Shown here: piece by piece, positions 17,406 to 26,491 of the stretch
Position numbering within the stretch: the first letter of the stretch is position 1
How the letters are laid out: each line of letters opens with the position of its first letter
DNA from: Verrucomicrobiota bacterium
GTDB taxonomy: Bacteria > Verrucomicrobiota > Verrucomicrobiia > Limisphaerales > JAHEOI01
Length of the DNA stretch: 35,308 nucleotides
Assembly: GCA_018610125.1 (NCBI GenBank)
Contig: JAHEOI010000383.1
Location: 1-35,308, forward strand
Direction of reading: 5' to 3'
The notes under the pieces: generated by a model
Database searches by the model: none
Told to the model about the DNA's origin: nothing
The model's input: the letters and a program-made list of their open reading frames with translations, nothing else
Position numbers and translations under genes: made by a program

Positions 17406-17776
17406 TTATTCTGTCCCTTTCCAATCGATCCATTCCCCCCACCTTCAATTGGACCCCATTAATCACGGTCTGTTCAACGTTTGTGCCATTGAACAAGCTC
17501 AACGATGCGGTCGAAAGCGCGTACGCGGCCCTGAATGTCAAACTGTTCAGGCAAAGTAGGGTCTGTTGTCGCTGACAACCGCCGTTTTGTCTCAAAAAGA
17601 CCCTTCGAGCAAGATCGGCAGCGACTCTTATCGCTTGACGCCTATGGCTTGTGTCATCAAGACTCGTCTTCATGCAACCTTGTCACGATCGCCAACGGCG
17701 TCTTGGGCCTGTTGAGCATGTCGAGGTTGAGGGCAATGGGAAACCGAATCGATAATTTTCCAGGGACCAAGCGATT

Positions 17777-20323
17777 ATGGACGAAATCACACGACGGCAA
17801 TTTATAAAGAATTCCGGGGTTCTTGCAGCCGGTGTGGCTGTGGGCAGTAGTTCCAACAGCCTTCTGGCAGAAACGGCTTCGGACGCCCCGAGCTTTGCGA
17901 GTGACTGGCAGCGACAGCCGGACCGCGTTTGGCTGGGGAGGGATTACTGGGCCAACCCACTGCGCGACTGGCGGCTCACAAAGGGCCGAATCGAACCTGT
18001 CAAGGCTGCCAGGGATCGCAATGTGCAGCTCCTGACACGACAGCTCGGTCAAAAGAAGGGGCGGCTGCAAATGAGCGTCACTGTAGGACGGGTCGGAGGC
18101 AAGCTCGCCTCGGGAAATGGAACAGCAGGGTTCTCCGTCGGTGTGCAAGGACCTCTTGAGGATTATCGCAGCGCCCTCATACGGGGACGTGGTCTTAGTG
18201 CCGGTTTGATATCCGACGGACGGTTGTTCATCGGGCAACAAACGTCGAAACGGCTAACGCTGGCAGGCTCAGTGACACTGCGCCTCGATGCCGAGCCATC
18301 CAAAAGCGGTTATCGACTGCGACTGACAGGCCACGACCCTGAAACCGGCAAAGTGCTCGGAGCCGTTGTCCACGATTCGGTGTCATCCGACACATTGGTC
18401 GGCAACCTTGCGTTGGTCTCGAACTTTGGCAAGCAATCGTTTCAGGGGTGGGGCCAAAAGGCGCCGCAAGGGACCGGCCGCTTTTGGTTTGCCGATTGGC
18501 AGGTAACCGGCGACAAGGTGGAAGCGCACGAAGAACGAGCGTTCGGCCCGATCCTGTTCAGTCAGTACACCCTTACGGGCGGTGTCATGAAGATGACCGC
18601 TCAGATGCCGCCGCTTGGCGAGCAGGACGAGAAAACAGTCCGACTCCAAGTAAAGCATGACGGGAAGTGGGCCACCATTGCGGAAGAGCAAATCGACCCG
18701 GATGCCCGTACAGCCACGTTCCGCGTTCCCGACTGGAGCTCCGAGGAGAGCACGCCCTACCGCTTGGCTTATGCAATCCGACACACCGACGGCACCGCTA
18801 AAGAGCACCAATGGACCGGGACAATCCGGCGCGAGCCGACTGAGAAGCGGGAGCTGGTGGTGGCGGACATCTCCTGCAACCATCACGACGCATTTCCGAA
18901 CTCGCAGTATGTCGCGAACATGGCCAAGGCCGACCCGGACGTGCTTACTTTTGTAGGCGACCAGTTTTACGAAGGGAGCGGCGGATATGGGATTGTGCGC
19001 GGGCCACTAAGCACGGCACTGCTCGATTACCTCCACCACTGGAATCTGCATGGGCTGACGTGGCGGGATCTGATGCGCGATCGACCGACCGTGACCATAC
19101 CGGACGATCACGATGTGTATCAAGGCAATGTGTGGGGTGAGTCCGGAGCGGCCAACGAGAAGGCGTTTCAGCGCGGCGGCTACCGCATGCAGCCCCGCTG
19201 GGTCAATACGGTGCATCGAACTCAAACCGCGCACCTGCCCGATCCTTACGACCCGACGCCCATCAAGCGGAACATCGGCGTCTACCACACTTCGATGACC
19301 TATGGTGGCGTCAGTTTTGCGATCCTTGCCGACCGAATGTTTAAAACCGGACCGGAAGGCGTTGTGCCGCCGACCGAGACGCGATCGGACTGGGTCACAA
19401 GCCCGGATTACGACGTGGAAAAGGCGGACGTGCCCGAGGCCGAATTGCTGGGCGAGCGCCAGTTGCGGTTTCTCCGCGAATGGGCCACGGATTGGCGCCA
19501 CGCGGAAATGAAGGCCGTTCTTTCCCAAACCATCTTCACCGCGATGGCGACCCACCACGGCGGACGAGACCATTACCTCGTGGCTGATTTCGACTCGAAC
19601 GCATGGCCTCAAACACCACGCAACAACGCTTTGCGCGAAATCCGCAAATGCTTTGCCGTGCACCTTGCCGGAGATCAGCACCTGCCGGCTGTGGTGCATT
19701 ACGGCATCGATGACCATCGCGATGCCGGAGTGGCGTTCGCAGGGCCTGCCGTCAACGTGGGCTACTTGCGGTGGTTTCACCCGAAATCACCGGGCAAGAA
19801 TCGCTCCTCGGATTCGCCACGGAACACCGGCGATTTCACCGACGGCTTTGGCCATCCGATGACCGTGCTTGCGGTCCATAACCCGGTGGACAATCCGGGC
19901 GGTCCGCCATTGGAGCGAATGCGGCGGAAGGCATCCGGGATCGGCTTGGCGCGTTTCGACAAATCGGCGCGCCGCGTTACGCTCGAATGCTGGCCTTACT
20001 TGGCGGACCCGACGAGGGATGAGCAATGCGAGGGCTGGCCGGTAGAGGTCGATATGCTCGACAACTATGGGCGGTCCCGTAACGCGATGTTGCCAACGCT
20101 CTCCATTCGAGGCGTCAAGCAGCCGGTCATTGACGTCCTAACGGAAGGGAACGAGCTGTTATACACGTTGCGGGCCCCGGGGGCCACCTATCAGCCGCCA
20201 GTATTCGAGGCAGGTCGGTACACCGTACGGGTGCGTGATCCGGAAAAAGGGATTGAACGGGAAATTTCCCCTCTCACGGCCAAAGCGCAACAATCGGAGC
20301 AAATCGAGGTGGACCTACGGTGA
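17777..20323 (+). CDS. Tat-exported PhoD-like alkaline phosphatase/metallophosphoesterase
   Basis: Twin-arginine signal TRRQFIKNSGVLAAGVAVG; DISCNHHD...TFVGDQFYEGSGGYG...VTIPDDHDVYQGNVWGE...LAGDQHLPAVVHYG. Confidence 0.92.
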   Translation: MDEITRRQFIKNSGVLAAGVAVGSSSNSLLAETASDAPSFASDWQRQPDRVWLGRDYWANPLRDWRLTKGRIEPVKAARDRNVQLLTRQLGQKKGRLQMSVTVGRVGGKLASGNGTAGFSVGVQGPLEDYRSALIRGRGLSAGLISDGRLFIGQQTSKRLTLAGSVTLRLDAEPSKSGYRLRLTGHDPETGKVLGAVVHDSVSSDTLVGNLALVSNFGKQSFQGWGQKAPQGTGRFWFADWQVTGDKVEAHEERAFGPILFSQYTLTGGVMKMTAQMPPLGEQDEKTVRLQVKHDGKWATIAEEQIDPDARTATFRVPDWSSEESTPYRLAYAIRHTDGTAKEHQWTGTIRREPTEKRELVVADISCNHHDAFPNSQYVANMAKADPDVLTFVGDQFYEGSGGYGIVRGPLSTALLDYLHHWNLHGLTWRDLMRDRPTVTIPDDHDVYQGNVWGESGAANEKAFQRGGYRMQPRWVNTVHRTQTAHLPDPYDPTPIKRNIGVYHTSMTYGGVSFAILADRMFKTGPEGVVPPTETRSDWVTSPDYDVEKADVPEAELLGERQLRFLREWATDWRHAEMKAVLSQTIFTAMATHHGGRDHYLVADFDSNAWPQTPRNNALREIRKCFAVHLAGDQHLPAVVHYGIDDHRDAGVAFAGPAVNVGYLRWFHPKSPGKNRSSDSPRNTGDFTDGFGHPMTVLAVHNPVDNPGGPPLERMRRKASGIGLARFDKSARRVTLECWPYLADPTRDEQCEGWPVEVDMLDNYGRSRNAMLPTLSIRGVKQPVIDVLTEGNELLYTLRAPGATYQPPVFEAGRYTVRVRDPEKGIEREISPLTAKAQQSEQIEVDLR

Positions 20324-20412
20324 CTTTATGACACGGTCTCTCGGGCTGCGATGCAACCAACCGGCTGACCGTGGCCCGGGAGCCGCTCTGGAAGCTATCT
20401 CACGCCGACTTT

Positions 20413-21117
20413 ATGAAGACGATTGGCATGCTCGGCGGAATGAGCCCGGAATCGACCCGGATTTACTATGAGCGTATCAACCGGAGGGTTCGCAAGGAGC
20501 TGGGTGACGATCACTCGGCGAAAATTATCCTATACAGCTTCGACTTTGCTCCTATCAAGCGCCTCGCCCATGATGGGGAGTGGGAGAAGCTCGCTACCGA
20601 ATTAATCAGGGCCGCCCAAAGTGTTGAGAAAGCCGGTGCCGATTTCCTGCTCCTTTGCACGAACACGGTGCACAAGGTAGCGGACGAAGTTCAGCAGGCG
20701 TTAAACCTGCCGATATTGCACATTGTCGATGTCACCGCCGCAGCCGCAAAGCATCATGGCTGCTCGTGTCTTGGGCTTTTGGGAACCAAGTTTACAATGG
20801 AAGGAGACTTCTATTCCGAGCGCCTTCGATCGAAGCACGGCATTGAGACGATTCTTCCCGGAGAGAGCGACCGGGAATGGCTGCATCACGTCATCTATGA
20901 CGAACTGTGCCGCGGTGAGATTTCTCCTGAATCCCAGCGGCAATGCTCCAAGATACTTGGAGAGCTCAAGCGCCGTGGAGCAGACGGACTGATTCTGGGC
21001 TGCACCGAGCTCTCGCTGCTGCGAGACGCTCTTGAGCTCCCACTCCCCATCTTTGACACGACCGAGCTTCACTCGGAGGCCGCGGCCGATTTCGCAATGG
21101 AGAGACCGCGTCGTTGA
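20413..21117 (+). CDS. Aspartate/glutamate racemase family protein
   Basis: MKTIGMLGGMSPESTRIYYERINR...ADFLLLCTNTVHKVADEV...CLGLLGTKFTMEGDFYSERL...GLILGCTELSLL; start at Met 15 of the ORF. Confidence 0.93.
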   Translation: MKTIGMLGGMSPESTRIYYERINRRVRKELGDDHSAKIILYSFDFAPIKRLAHDGEWEKLATELIRAAQSVEKAGADFLLLCTNTVHKVADEVQQALNLPILHIVDVTAAAAKHHGCSCLGLLGTKFTMEGDFYSERLRSKHGIETILPGESDREWLHHVIYDELCRGEISPESQRQCSKILGELKRRGADGLILGCTELSLLRDALELPLPIFDTTELHSEAAADFAMERPRR

Positions 21118-21149
21118 AACAACCTTAAGACTGAGCTCACACTGAGAGG

Positions 21150-21268
21150 CTACCTTCCTACTTTCCTACCTTCCTACTTTCCTACTTTCCTACTTTCCTA
21201 CTTTCCTACCTTCCTACTTTCCTACCTTCCTACCTTCCTACTTTCCTACCTTCCTACCTTCCTACTTC
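21150..21268. repeat. 8-bp tandem repeat array CTACYTTC (14 full units plus a partial unit overlapping the stop codon of the minus-strand gene)
   Basis: Continuous units from 21150; position 5 alternates C/T in the order C,T,C,T,T,T,T,C,T,C,C,T,C,C. Confidence 0.95.
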
Positions 21269-23703
21269 TCGACGACGCGGATACGAATGAATTGAGAATC
21301 GAGCTCGTCGATCGCGTTCCTTAAGCCTGCTGTGACTTCCTCAACCCCATTAGCGGAGGAGCGATTAATTTCCTCGGTAATCTCCTGCTCTTCGACTTGT
21401 CGCCAATGGATAAGGTCATCCGAGACCTCAATCCGGTATTCCACATGGTCCATTGCCTCGACCGGGCGCTTGAAGCGTAAGCCGAAATGGAGGCCGTTAT
21501 CCTTGCGTTGCAGATCGGCGTGCGCTTGCCCGCGGTCCTTGGGATCGATCGGGCTTGAGCTCATGGCCCATTCAACGAAATCGGGCGCGCCATCCCCATC
21601 AGCGTCACCCGGCTGCTTCGGCATAGGAGCTTCTCCCGACGGGCCTTCGTCCCTCTTTAACCATTTCTCCAGCCATCGTCCGAAAGGGTGACCGCGATTT
21701 ATCAGGAACATGGACCGGTCCACGGGCGTACCATTAATTCTTAAAACGAAGATGTGGTTTCCGGGGCGCAAGCCATGGAACTGAAACGTTCGGCTAAACA
21801 CCGGCTTTGGCAGCGGCGGGCTGTCTGGATTCTCCTCAAGGGCCATCCTGTCCACGAACAGATCCAAGTAGATTTTCCGTCCTTTGCGTTTTGACTCACC
21901 CCAATGATTCAGGGTCACGTCCCGACCGGTCTCGCTAAAATCGGCAGATGCGTGGATCTCAACCGTCTGCTCACCGACATTGGCCTTCATCTCCGTCAAG
22001 ACGTCGCTCCAAACACCTTGGCCATCGTCGTTATCCTCGTCATCCGGCCCTTTCCCCGGGGGAAGCTCCCCTTCGTCAGGACCCAGCATGAAACGTGTCT
22101 TGGCAAATGCAACCCCGTTCATTTGAAAAACGACCTCATAAGGACCGGCGTCAACCATCGCCGATCCCGAGCCCCCTGAGCCCTCGAGGTTTGGGGTATC
22201 GTCAAATGGGCTCTCCAGCAGCAGATAGCGATGCGTCTGGACCGTCGGCTCATCCGGCTCGCGGATGAATTGCACCGGGTTCGCCTTGGCGTTCAAAAGA
22301 AATCGATTTCCATCCCGGGTCGGCTCTCCCCAATCAATGATGGAATGATAAGGAAAGTCGAAAAAGGTCGCTCGCACATTGGCGAAGACCGCCTTCTCGG
22401 TTTGCTCGATCTTAATGGAAGCTTTTGCTGGAAACGGACGCTCATCTTTGCCCTCCGGAAAACGGAAGGCTTTTTTGGCGTAAGGAAAGCCATTGATGCG
22501 GTAGACGATTTGGTATTCCCCGGGCTCGGGAACCTCCAGATTATAGTTGAGGTTATAAGTCTCCGACTCGCCGCGCTTTTCCGGGATATGAAATTCCCCT
22601 TTGACCTCGCCATTGATCACAAAGGTTTTTCCCTCCAGGCGTGGCTTCCCTTGATCGCTAATATGATAGAAAGGTTCGAGGAACCGGAGGTGCGCGCGCA
22701 AGGAAACCGGACTCTCCTGCAAATCGCCCAAGATCAATTTCACCTCGGCGGGCACAGGACGGCCCTTGCCAATTTTCAAACGCTTTGAAGCCAAGTCTGT
22801 CTCGTTATCACGCACGACGAACCGGTAGTCGCCTTCTGGCAAATCGGACAGCTCGTAACGATGCGAGATTGGAGTGACCACCGGATTGACAATCTGGCCT
22901 TCCTCCGGGCCCTTGAATTCCACGTCCACCCACACCCGCTTTCCATCGCGCTGAACCTGCCCCCAATCAGTGACCTGGTAGCCAGAATTGCGAAATACGA
23001 GGGTCACTTCCGCCACCGTTCCTTCAGACGTGGCATGGATTTGAATCCGAGTTTTTAGCGGCGCGTTTGGGGGAGCTTCCCCAGTTTCCCCGATTCGATT
23101 GTGAAATGCCCCCAACAATGCCGGAGGGAGGGATTTGTCATCGTCGCGTCGAACTTGCTCAGGCTGCAGCAATACCGCGTATCGTCCGACGTTGGCTTTG
23201 GTCCATCCTTCCTCCGGGACAGGAATAGAATAAATGGCCTTCCAACCGTTCCGCTCCCGGGGCAACCTCTCGGAAGTCTCACCCAAGCGAGGCGGTACCA
23301 TTGGGGCTCCATGAGGTCCGTTTGAATCAAGTCTGCGGCCGTCAGGTTCCGCGCTTTTCGGGTCGCGAAGAGGCCTCTTCATTCGCCTTTCCTCGACTGT
23401 TTCCAAATACCCGATTTGGTTGTAGCCGCGCCGACTGACAATCCAGATATCCCCATCACCCAGGGATTCACGATCCACATCGCCACCATAAAACACGGTC
23501 ACTGTGTGGTCTTGGCTGCTTTCCGAATGGATGTCGGAAGCTTCCATTCGCGGAACGGATAAATCGATCACCTCGATTGGAACAGGCCCAGGCTCGGGGG
23601 AAACCCGGGAAGGGGGCTGAGCCAGGGAAGGGGTAACCAACATCACTCCCAGAGCCAACAAGCCATAGGATCTAAGAAAGTAGGTCAGCAATTGCGTTTT
23701 CAT
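21262..23703 (-). CDS. Secreted multi-domain protein with at least four internal Ig-like repeats and a DxDxDG calcium-type motif
   Basis: Signal peptide MKTQLLTYFLRSYGLLALGVMLVTPSLAQ; recurring WGxxxRxGxxx and GxYxxVxxxNGxxxAKxxF segments; PGDADGDGAPDFVEWAMSSSPIDP; C-terminal YRIEVSDDLIHWRQV...FIRIRV. Confidence 0.85.
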   Translation of the reverse strand: MKTQLLTYFLRSYGLLALGVMLVTPSLAQPPSRVSPEPGPVPIEVIDLSVPRMEASDIHSESSQDHTVTVFYGGDVDRESLGDGDIWIVSRRGYNQIGYLETVEERRMKRPLRDPKSAEPDGRRLDSNGPHGAPMVPPRLGETSERLPRERNGWKAIYSIPVPEEGWTKANVGRYAVLLQPEQVRRDDDKSLPPALLGAFHNRIGETGEAPPNAPLKTRIQIHATSEGTVAEVTLVFRNSGYQVTDWGQVQRDGKRVWVDVEFKGPEEGQIVNPVVTPISHRYELSDLPEGDYRFVVRDNETDLASKRLKIGKGRPVPAEVKLILGDLQESPVSLRAHLRFLEPFYHISDQGKPRLEGKTFVINGEVKGEFHIPEKRGESETYNLNYNLEVPEPGEYQIVYRINGFPYAKKAFRFPEGKDERPFPAKASIKIEQTEKAVFANVRATFFDFPYHSIIDWGEPTRDGNRFLLNAKANPVQFIREPDEPTVQTHRYLLLESPFDDTPNLEGSGGSGSAMVDAGPYEVVFQMNGVAFAKTRFMLGPDEGELPPGKGPDDEDNDDGQGVWSDVLTEMKANVGEQTVEIHASADFSETGRDVTLNHWGESKRKGRKIYLDLFVDRMALEENPDSPPLPKPVFSRTFQFHGLRPGNHIFVLRINGTPVDRSMFLINRGHPFGRWLEKWLKRDEGPSGEAPMPKQPGDADGDGAPDFVEWAMSSSPIDPKDRGQAHADLQRKDNGLHFGLRFKRPVEAMDHVEYRIEVSDDLIHWRQVEEQEITEEINRSSANGVEEVTAGLRNAIDELDSQFIRIRVVEK

Positions 23704-23920
23704 AAGCAGCCATTAAGCCGTGTGCGTTCCCCAAGGGGATTTCCCTAAGCTTCCGCACATTACGGTTTGCAAAGCAATAAGTATGCCATTGGGCACACCT
23801 ATTCCTCTCCAGCGGACATCCCGGACGGCGCCGAGAATGCGTACTGGAGCAACTGGAAATGGATCGAGCGCCCTGGCTCGCAAGAACACAAGAGCGGGAA
23901 GCGCCTGCCACTTCCTCAGA

Positions 23921-24031
23921 CTCACATTTTGGCGCGAATTTCAGTCGGTTTTAGGGTTTGCGCTTCGGGCCTGCGACGCACGCTAGCTTATCTTATGGAG
24001 TGCGCGTGACTTGTCACCGCCAAAATGTGAG
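23921..24031. repeat. Inverted-repeat-bounded 111-bp intergenic element
   Basis: ctcacattttggcg (23921-23934) is the exact reverse complement of cgccaaaatgtgag (24018-24031); 83 bp between the arms. Confidence 0.8.
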
Positions 24032-24038
24032 GGCTGCC

Positions 24039-24896
24039 TTAAAACGGGTCGGTGAGCAGCTTCCGATGTGGTTGGTGATCATTGTTCCAGCGACGAAGCG
24101 CCTCAGGGGTTTTCTTGAAGAGCTCTTTTCGATGGATTGTCTCGGTGTGCCCGTCAGCGAAGACGATGTTGTACTGACCGTCGTGGCGCTTTTTGGTCGC
24201 TTCGATGATACCGCTGCTACCGGGCCAAAATGTCGATTGCACCCCGTTGCGTGAGTTAATATCGATCATTGCCATCCCGCTGTAGGTTTCCCCTTCTTCG
24301 GCGCCGTATAAGCCGTTCATGATCACCCCGTTGACCCAGATGAGATGGGCATCTCCCAGGGCAATCATGTCACTGGGAGCCTTGACCTCCGACTGCTTAA
24401 CATGGATTCCGTGCTTCGGGATGTTGGCAAGATCCGGACGGGGCGGCGTTTGAAACAATGTCTTGGAGTAGATCCCTCCCAGCCCGAGCCGGCTGCGAAG
24501 GAATTTCGTCCCGTTGGCGTTATAACCATAACTTCCCAAAGGGACCCCTTGCCTGTTTCCCGGGACCGTTGCCCCTTCATAATCGGGACACCGGTAGAGC
24601 CCGTTCGTCCAGTTGGCATCGGTGTAATCTTCGATGCGCGCCGGCCAGTATTGGAATGTCTCCTCGGAGTAAGGATCCCAGTTAAATACCGGATAATGAT
24701 GGTTATCGAGCGTGTAAGAGGTAAGACCGATCCCTACCTGACGGAGGTTGCTCTTGCACTTGGCTGTCTTGGCTGCTTGTTTGGCCTCACCCAACGCAGG
24801 AAGAAGCAGCGACGCCAAAATGGCAATAATGGCGATCACCACCAGCAGCTCGATAAGTGTGAATCCGGCGGTCTTCTCGTTTCGCTGCCTCCTCAT
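24039..24896 (-). CDS. Type II secretion/prepilin-like protein (N-terminal cleavage/methylation motif)
   Basis: [58 protein letters not shown]-terminal [17 protein letters not shown]. Confidence 0.95.
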   Translation of the reverse strand: MRRQRNEKTAGFTLIELLVVIAIIAILASLLLPALGEAKQAAKTAKCKSNLRQVGIGLTSYTLDNHHYPVFNWDPYSEETFQYWPARIEDYTDANWTNGLYRCPDYEGATVPGNRQGVPLGSYGYNANGTKFLRSRLGLGGIYSKTLFQTPPRPDLANIPKHGIHVKQSEVKAPSDMIALGDAHLIWVNGVIMNGLYGAEEGETYSGMAMIDINSRNGVQSTFWPGSSGIIEATKKRHDGQYNIVFADGHTETIHRKELFKKTPEALRRWNNDHQPHRKLLTDPF

Positions 24897-24926
24897 AACT
24901 CGATTCCAACGGCCCTGGAGACGACC

Positions 24927-26105
24927 TTATTTCTCTTCTTTCTCTTCAATCACGCGATAAAACCGCATTTTCTGACTTTTGTTGAGCGTGTCCACGCTAA
25001 ACGTGCCCGTGGTGGTATCCAATTCGGTCCATGAATCCGGATCAGAGAGATCGGAAGTGTATTCCACTCGGAACCCATTGACGCCGGAAACGTCATTCCA
25101 CTTCAGCAGAGCCTCGTTTTTGCTAATGCTGATGCCGAGCTCCAAAGGCTTCTGTGCCGGTCCCTGGTCATCATTCTCGGGATGGTTTGACGCGAACGTC
25201 CGTGTAAAAAAGGCCGCCGAAGTGAAATCGTCCGCCGGCGGGGTTCCTTCTTTAGGCCGTGAGGTAATCTGCGCTGCAATTCCCAAATCGTCCGCCACCC
25301 AATAATAATTTCGTACGAACCGGCGAGCAATCGTCTGGAGCCCGCTCCCTGTAAGGTCGGTCTGAAACTCAAGTTCCAGAAGCTCATTGACCCTCAAGCA
25401 TTTGGCAAACCCGATTTCGGGGAGATCGATCCGGCCGTACGCATCGACCTCGGCTTCCGTCTTACGGATAACGACCATACGGGTCGGGCCCAGAGTGAAT
25501 CCGTCTTCCCCTTCGTTATTGCCGGAGAAATTGATCGAATACTGCGTCGTATCACTCCACGTGTCCCCGAAGTTCATCGGATCGGGAAACTCGACAATTG
25601 GGGGATCGAATTTCGTCGCGGAGGGAGGGATTGTAATCAGGCCACCGGCATCAAGCTGCGCGAAGAACCCATGATTGATTCGCCCGGTGCCAGGTTGTTG
25701 AGTTATAAAGAGCCATTGGGGCGGGACCTTCGAAACATCCTCCGCGGTCCCGCTCTCCGCGGTAATATCAGTCATACGCTCAACAAGCTCCGCCTTGGGG
25801 AATGATTCGCTGTGCTCCACTTCCTCCGGCTTCACATAATCGAACCGAAAGGCGCGGTCCTTGGGGAAATTCCTATCGTCCGGGCCATCCTTCTTGAAGT
25901 CCCAAAGTTGAGGGCCACCGCGCTCCCCCAACAAGCCGGAAACGGATACCGTCCCCTCCGCCAAGTCAGGAAAACCGTTGTTGGCGTACACTTTGTAAAA
26001 CAGCCCCGCCTCGTCGTACATATCCGACGAGCTGATCGTAACCTGGGATTGAGCCAACTGGGGGATCACTCCCAAGGCCAATAAAATACATAGCGAAATC
26101 CTCAT
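24927..26105 (-). CDS. Secreted hypothetical protein
   Basis: Signal peptide MRISLCILLALGVIPQLAQS (ATG at 26105); C-terminal VEYTSDLSDPDSWTELDTTTGTFSVDTLNKSQKMRFYRVIEE; 30 bp upstream of the prepilin gene. Confidence 0.82.
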   Translation of the reverse strand: MRISLCILLALGVIPQLAQSQVTISSSDMYDEAGLFYKVYANNGFPDLAEGTVSVSGLLGERGGPQLWDFKKDGPDDRNFPKDRAFRFDYVKPEEVEHSESFPKAELVERMTDITAESGTAEDVSKVPPQWLFITQQPGTGRINHGFFAQLDAGGLITIPPSATKFDPPIVEFPDPMNFGDTWSDTTQYSINFSGNNEGEDGFTLGPTRMVVIRKTEAEVDAYGRIDLPEIGFAKCLRVNELLELEFQTDLTGSGLQTIARRFVRNYYWVADDLGIAAQITSRPKEGTPPADDFTSAAFFTRTFASNHPENDDQGPAQKPLELGISISKNEALLKWNDVSGVNGFRVEYTSDLSDPDSWTELDTTTGTFSVDTLNKSQKMRFYRVIEEKEEK

Positions 26106-26275
26106 ACCCAACCTATTTCGAGTTCTGTTTGGCTTACGATATTCCAACGCCGTCGCGCTCGGCAATTCTGGGGCCTTCCCTATCGGTACCACACCTCGGT
26201 GGTAACGCAATCCCCAATGCCATCTCGCCCCCTATAAAGCATATTCCGTGCCGGCTTGGGGCTGAGGGAAGTGAG

Positions 26276-26299
26276 ACGCCGAGGACGGCGTCCCTATCA
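26276..26299. repeat. Dispersed hairpin repeat, copy 2 (ACGCCGAGGACGGCGTCCCTATCA)
   Basis: 24 bp identical to 796-819. Confidence 0.85.
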
Positions 26300-26491
26300 G
26301 GGAAGATCCTCTGGTCGTGGCGCTCGGTAAGTTCGTCTTTGCTTCGTGCCCTTCGCGTACTTCGCGGATAACAATCTCCTTCTTTCTTATTTCCACATTT
26401 TCAATATTCCGCTCGAGTTTCCGTTGACGCGATTCGAAGGTCTTTTTTAAGATCCGGTTCCAGTTTCCTAAGATGTAACTCGAGTCATGTT

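Noticed and set aside
17398-17673. 91-aa minus-strand ORF upstream of the methyltransferase
   Set aside because: Overlaps the methyltransferase start region, no motif, composition not protein-like.
19007-19780. 257-aa minus-strand ORF within the PhoD-like gene
   Set aside because: Antisense shadow of a gene with clear metallophosphatase motifs.
21150-21268. CRISPR-like array
   Set aside because: Units are 8 bp with no spacers; it is a simple tandem repeat.
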